Assembly (NCBI GenBank): GCA_021780395.1
Contig: JAJXYU010000294.1
Location: forward strand, 1-6,142
Length of the DNA stretch: 6,142 nucleotides
DNA from: Pseudomonadota bacterium
Lineage (GTDB): Bacteria; Pseudomonadota; Gammaproteobacteria; Steroidobacterales; Steroidobacteraceae
Reading direction: 5' to 3'
Below are positions 5,831-6,142 of the stretch, one piece after another (position 1 is the first letter of the stretch; each line of letters opens with the position of its first letter). The notes beneath the pieces are model-generated. The model saw only the letters and a program-made list of their open reading frames with translations. It did no database searches and was not told the origin of the DNA. Made by a program: the position numbers and the translations under genes.

Positions 5831-6142
5831 ATGCACGCGACCGGTCTCGTCTCTCACGAACGCTACTTCTGGCACGACCCGGGCAGCGGCGCCGGATTCA
5901 GCACCTCGAGCGACTACGTCGAGCCCGATCCGCATCCGGAGAGCCCGTCGACCAAGCGCCGGATGCTCTCCTTGCTCGCGGTCAGCGGACTCACCGACCG
6001 GCTCGTGCCGATCGCGCCCCGGCTCGCGACGATCGAGGAGCTGCGCGCGTTCCACACCGATCGTTACATCGAGCAGGTGCGCGCGCTCGCCGCCGGCGGC
6101 GGCGGCTCGATCGGCGACAGCGCGTCGATCGGCCACGGCAGC
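5831..6142 (+). CDS. Class II histone-deacetylase-like amidohydrolase (acetylpolyamine amidohydrolase type), N-terminal 104 residues
   Basis: Zinc amidohydrolase of the arginase/histone-deacetylase fold. Bacterial members remove acetyl or other acyl groups from amines such as acetylpolyamines. I translated 104 open codons from ATG 5831 to the right edge; full-length members are about 340-380 residues. The visible N-terminus is characteristic: TGLVSHERYFWHDPGSGAGF (4-23), then HPESPSTKRRML (35-46, the HPExP signature), AVSGLTDRL, and LATIEELRAFHTDRYIEQV (65-83). The zinc ligands and paired active-site histidines lie beyond the window, so catalytic competence cannot be judged. Spacing (30 bases after the SDR) and strand place it in the same operon, which favours a catabolic or detoxifying deacylase over a chromatin-like role. 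The family call rests on the N-terminus only. Confidence 0.85.
   Translation, partial: MHATGLVSHERYFWHDPGSGAGFSTSSDYVEPDPHPESPSTKRRMLSLLAVSGLTDRLVPIAPRLATIEELRAFHTDRYIEQVRALAAGGGGSIGDSASIGHGS

Noticed and set aside
5811..5839. A perfect TTGACA at 5811-5816 as an internal promoter before the deacetylase-like gene
   Set aside because: The bases 16-18 downstream are GC-rich with no -10 likeness, and the hexamer arises from the end of the 14-bp repeat joined to the AGGAG ribosome site.

Overview
The window looks like chromosomal DNA of a GC-rich Gram-negative bacterium. Third codon positions are almost always G or C, and an outer-membrane TonB-dependent receptor requires an outer membrane. The receptor's style (TonB box QIVVTAERR, plug motif KGPQGTLFGAGSEGG) fits Pseudomonadota such as sphingomonads or Steroidobacter/Solimonas-like gammaproteobacteria. 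The exact taxon cannot be fixed from this sequence.

Layout. (1) Bases 1-1074, minus strand: the first 358 residues of a class III PLP-dependent aminotransferase, cut by the left edge. (2) Bases 1075-1278: a divergent control region with a 26-bp GC-only palindrome built from a 10-bp repeat, a 15-bp palindrome that contains a perfect TTGACA box, and smaller dyads. (3) From 1279 to the right edge, all on the plus strand and tightly packed: an Lrp/AsnC-family regulator (1279-1782), a TonB-dependent receptor (1798-4209), two different short-chain dehydrogenases/reductases (4235-5011 and 5027-5800), and the first 104 residues of a class II histone-deacetylase-like amidohydrolase (5831-6142, cut by the right edge). 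Gaps between the plus-strand genes are 15, 25, 15 and 30 bases, so they probably form one operon. No tRNA, rRNA, CRISPR array, insertion sequence or convincing terminator was seen.

Working model (inference): the locus resembles a substrate-specific uptake and catabolism island. The receptor would import a compound too large or scarce for porins, the deacetylase-like enzyme would cleave an N-acyl bond to free an amine, the aminotransferase would remove the amino group, and the two SDRs would oxidise hydroxyls or reduce carbonyls. The Lrp-type protein would sense an amino compound and control both directions from the shared intergenic region. The substrate is unknown. The gene set is reminiscent of amine-bearing natural-product degradation clusters such as the fumonisin cluster (TonB receptor, Lrp-like regulator, alcohol dehydrogenases, class III aminotransferase), but no carboxylesterase is seen here and homology to that cluster is not claimed.
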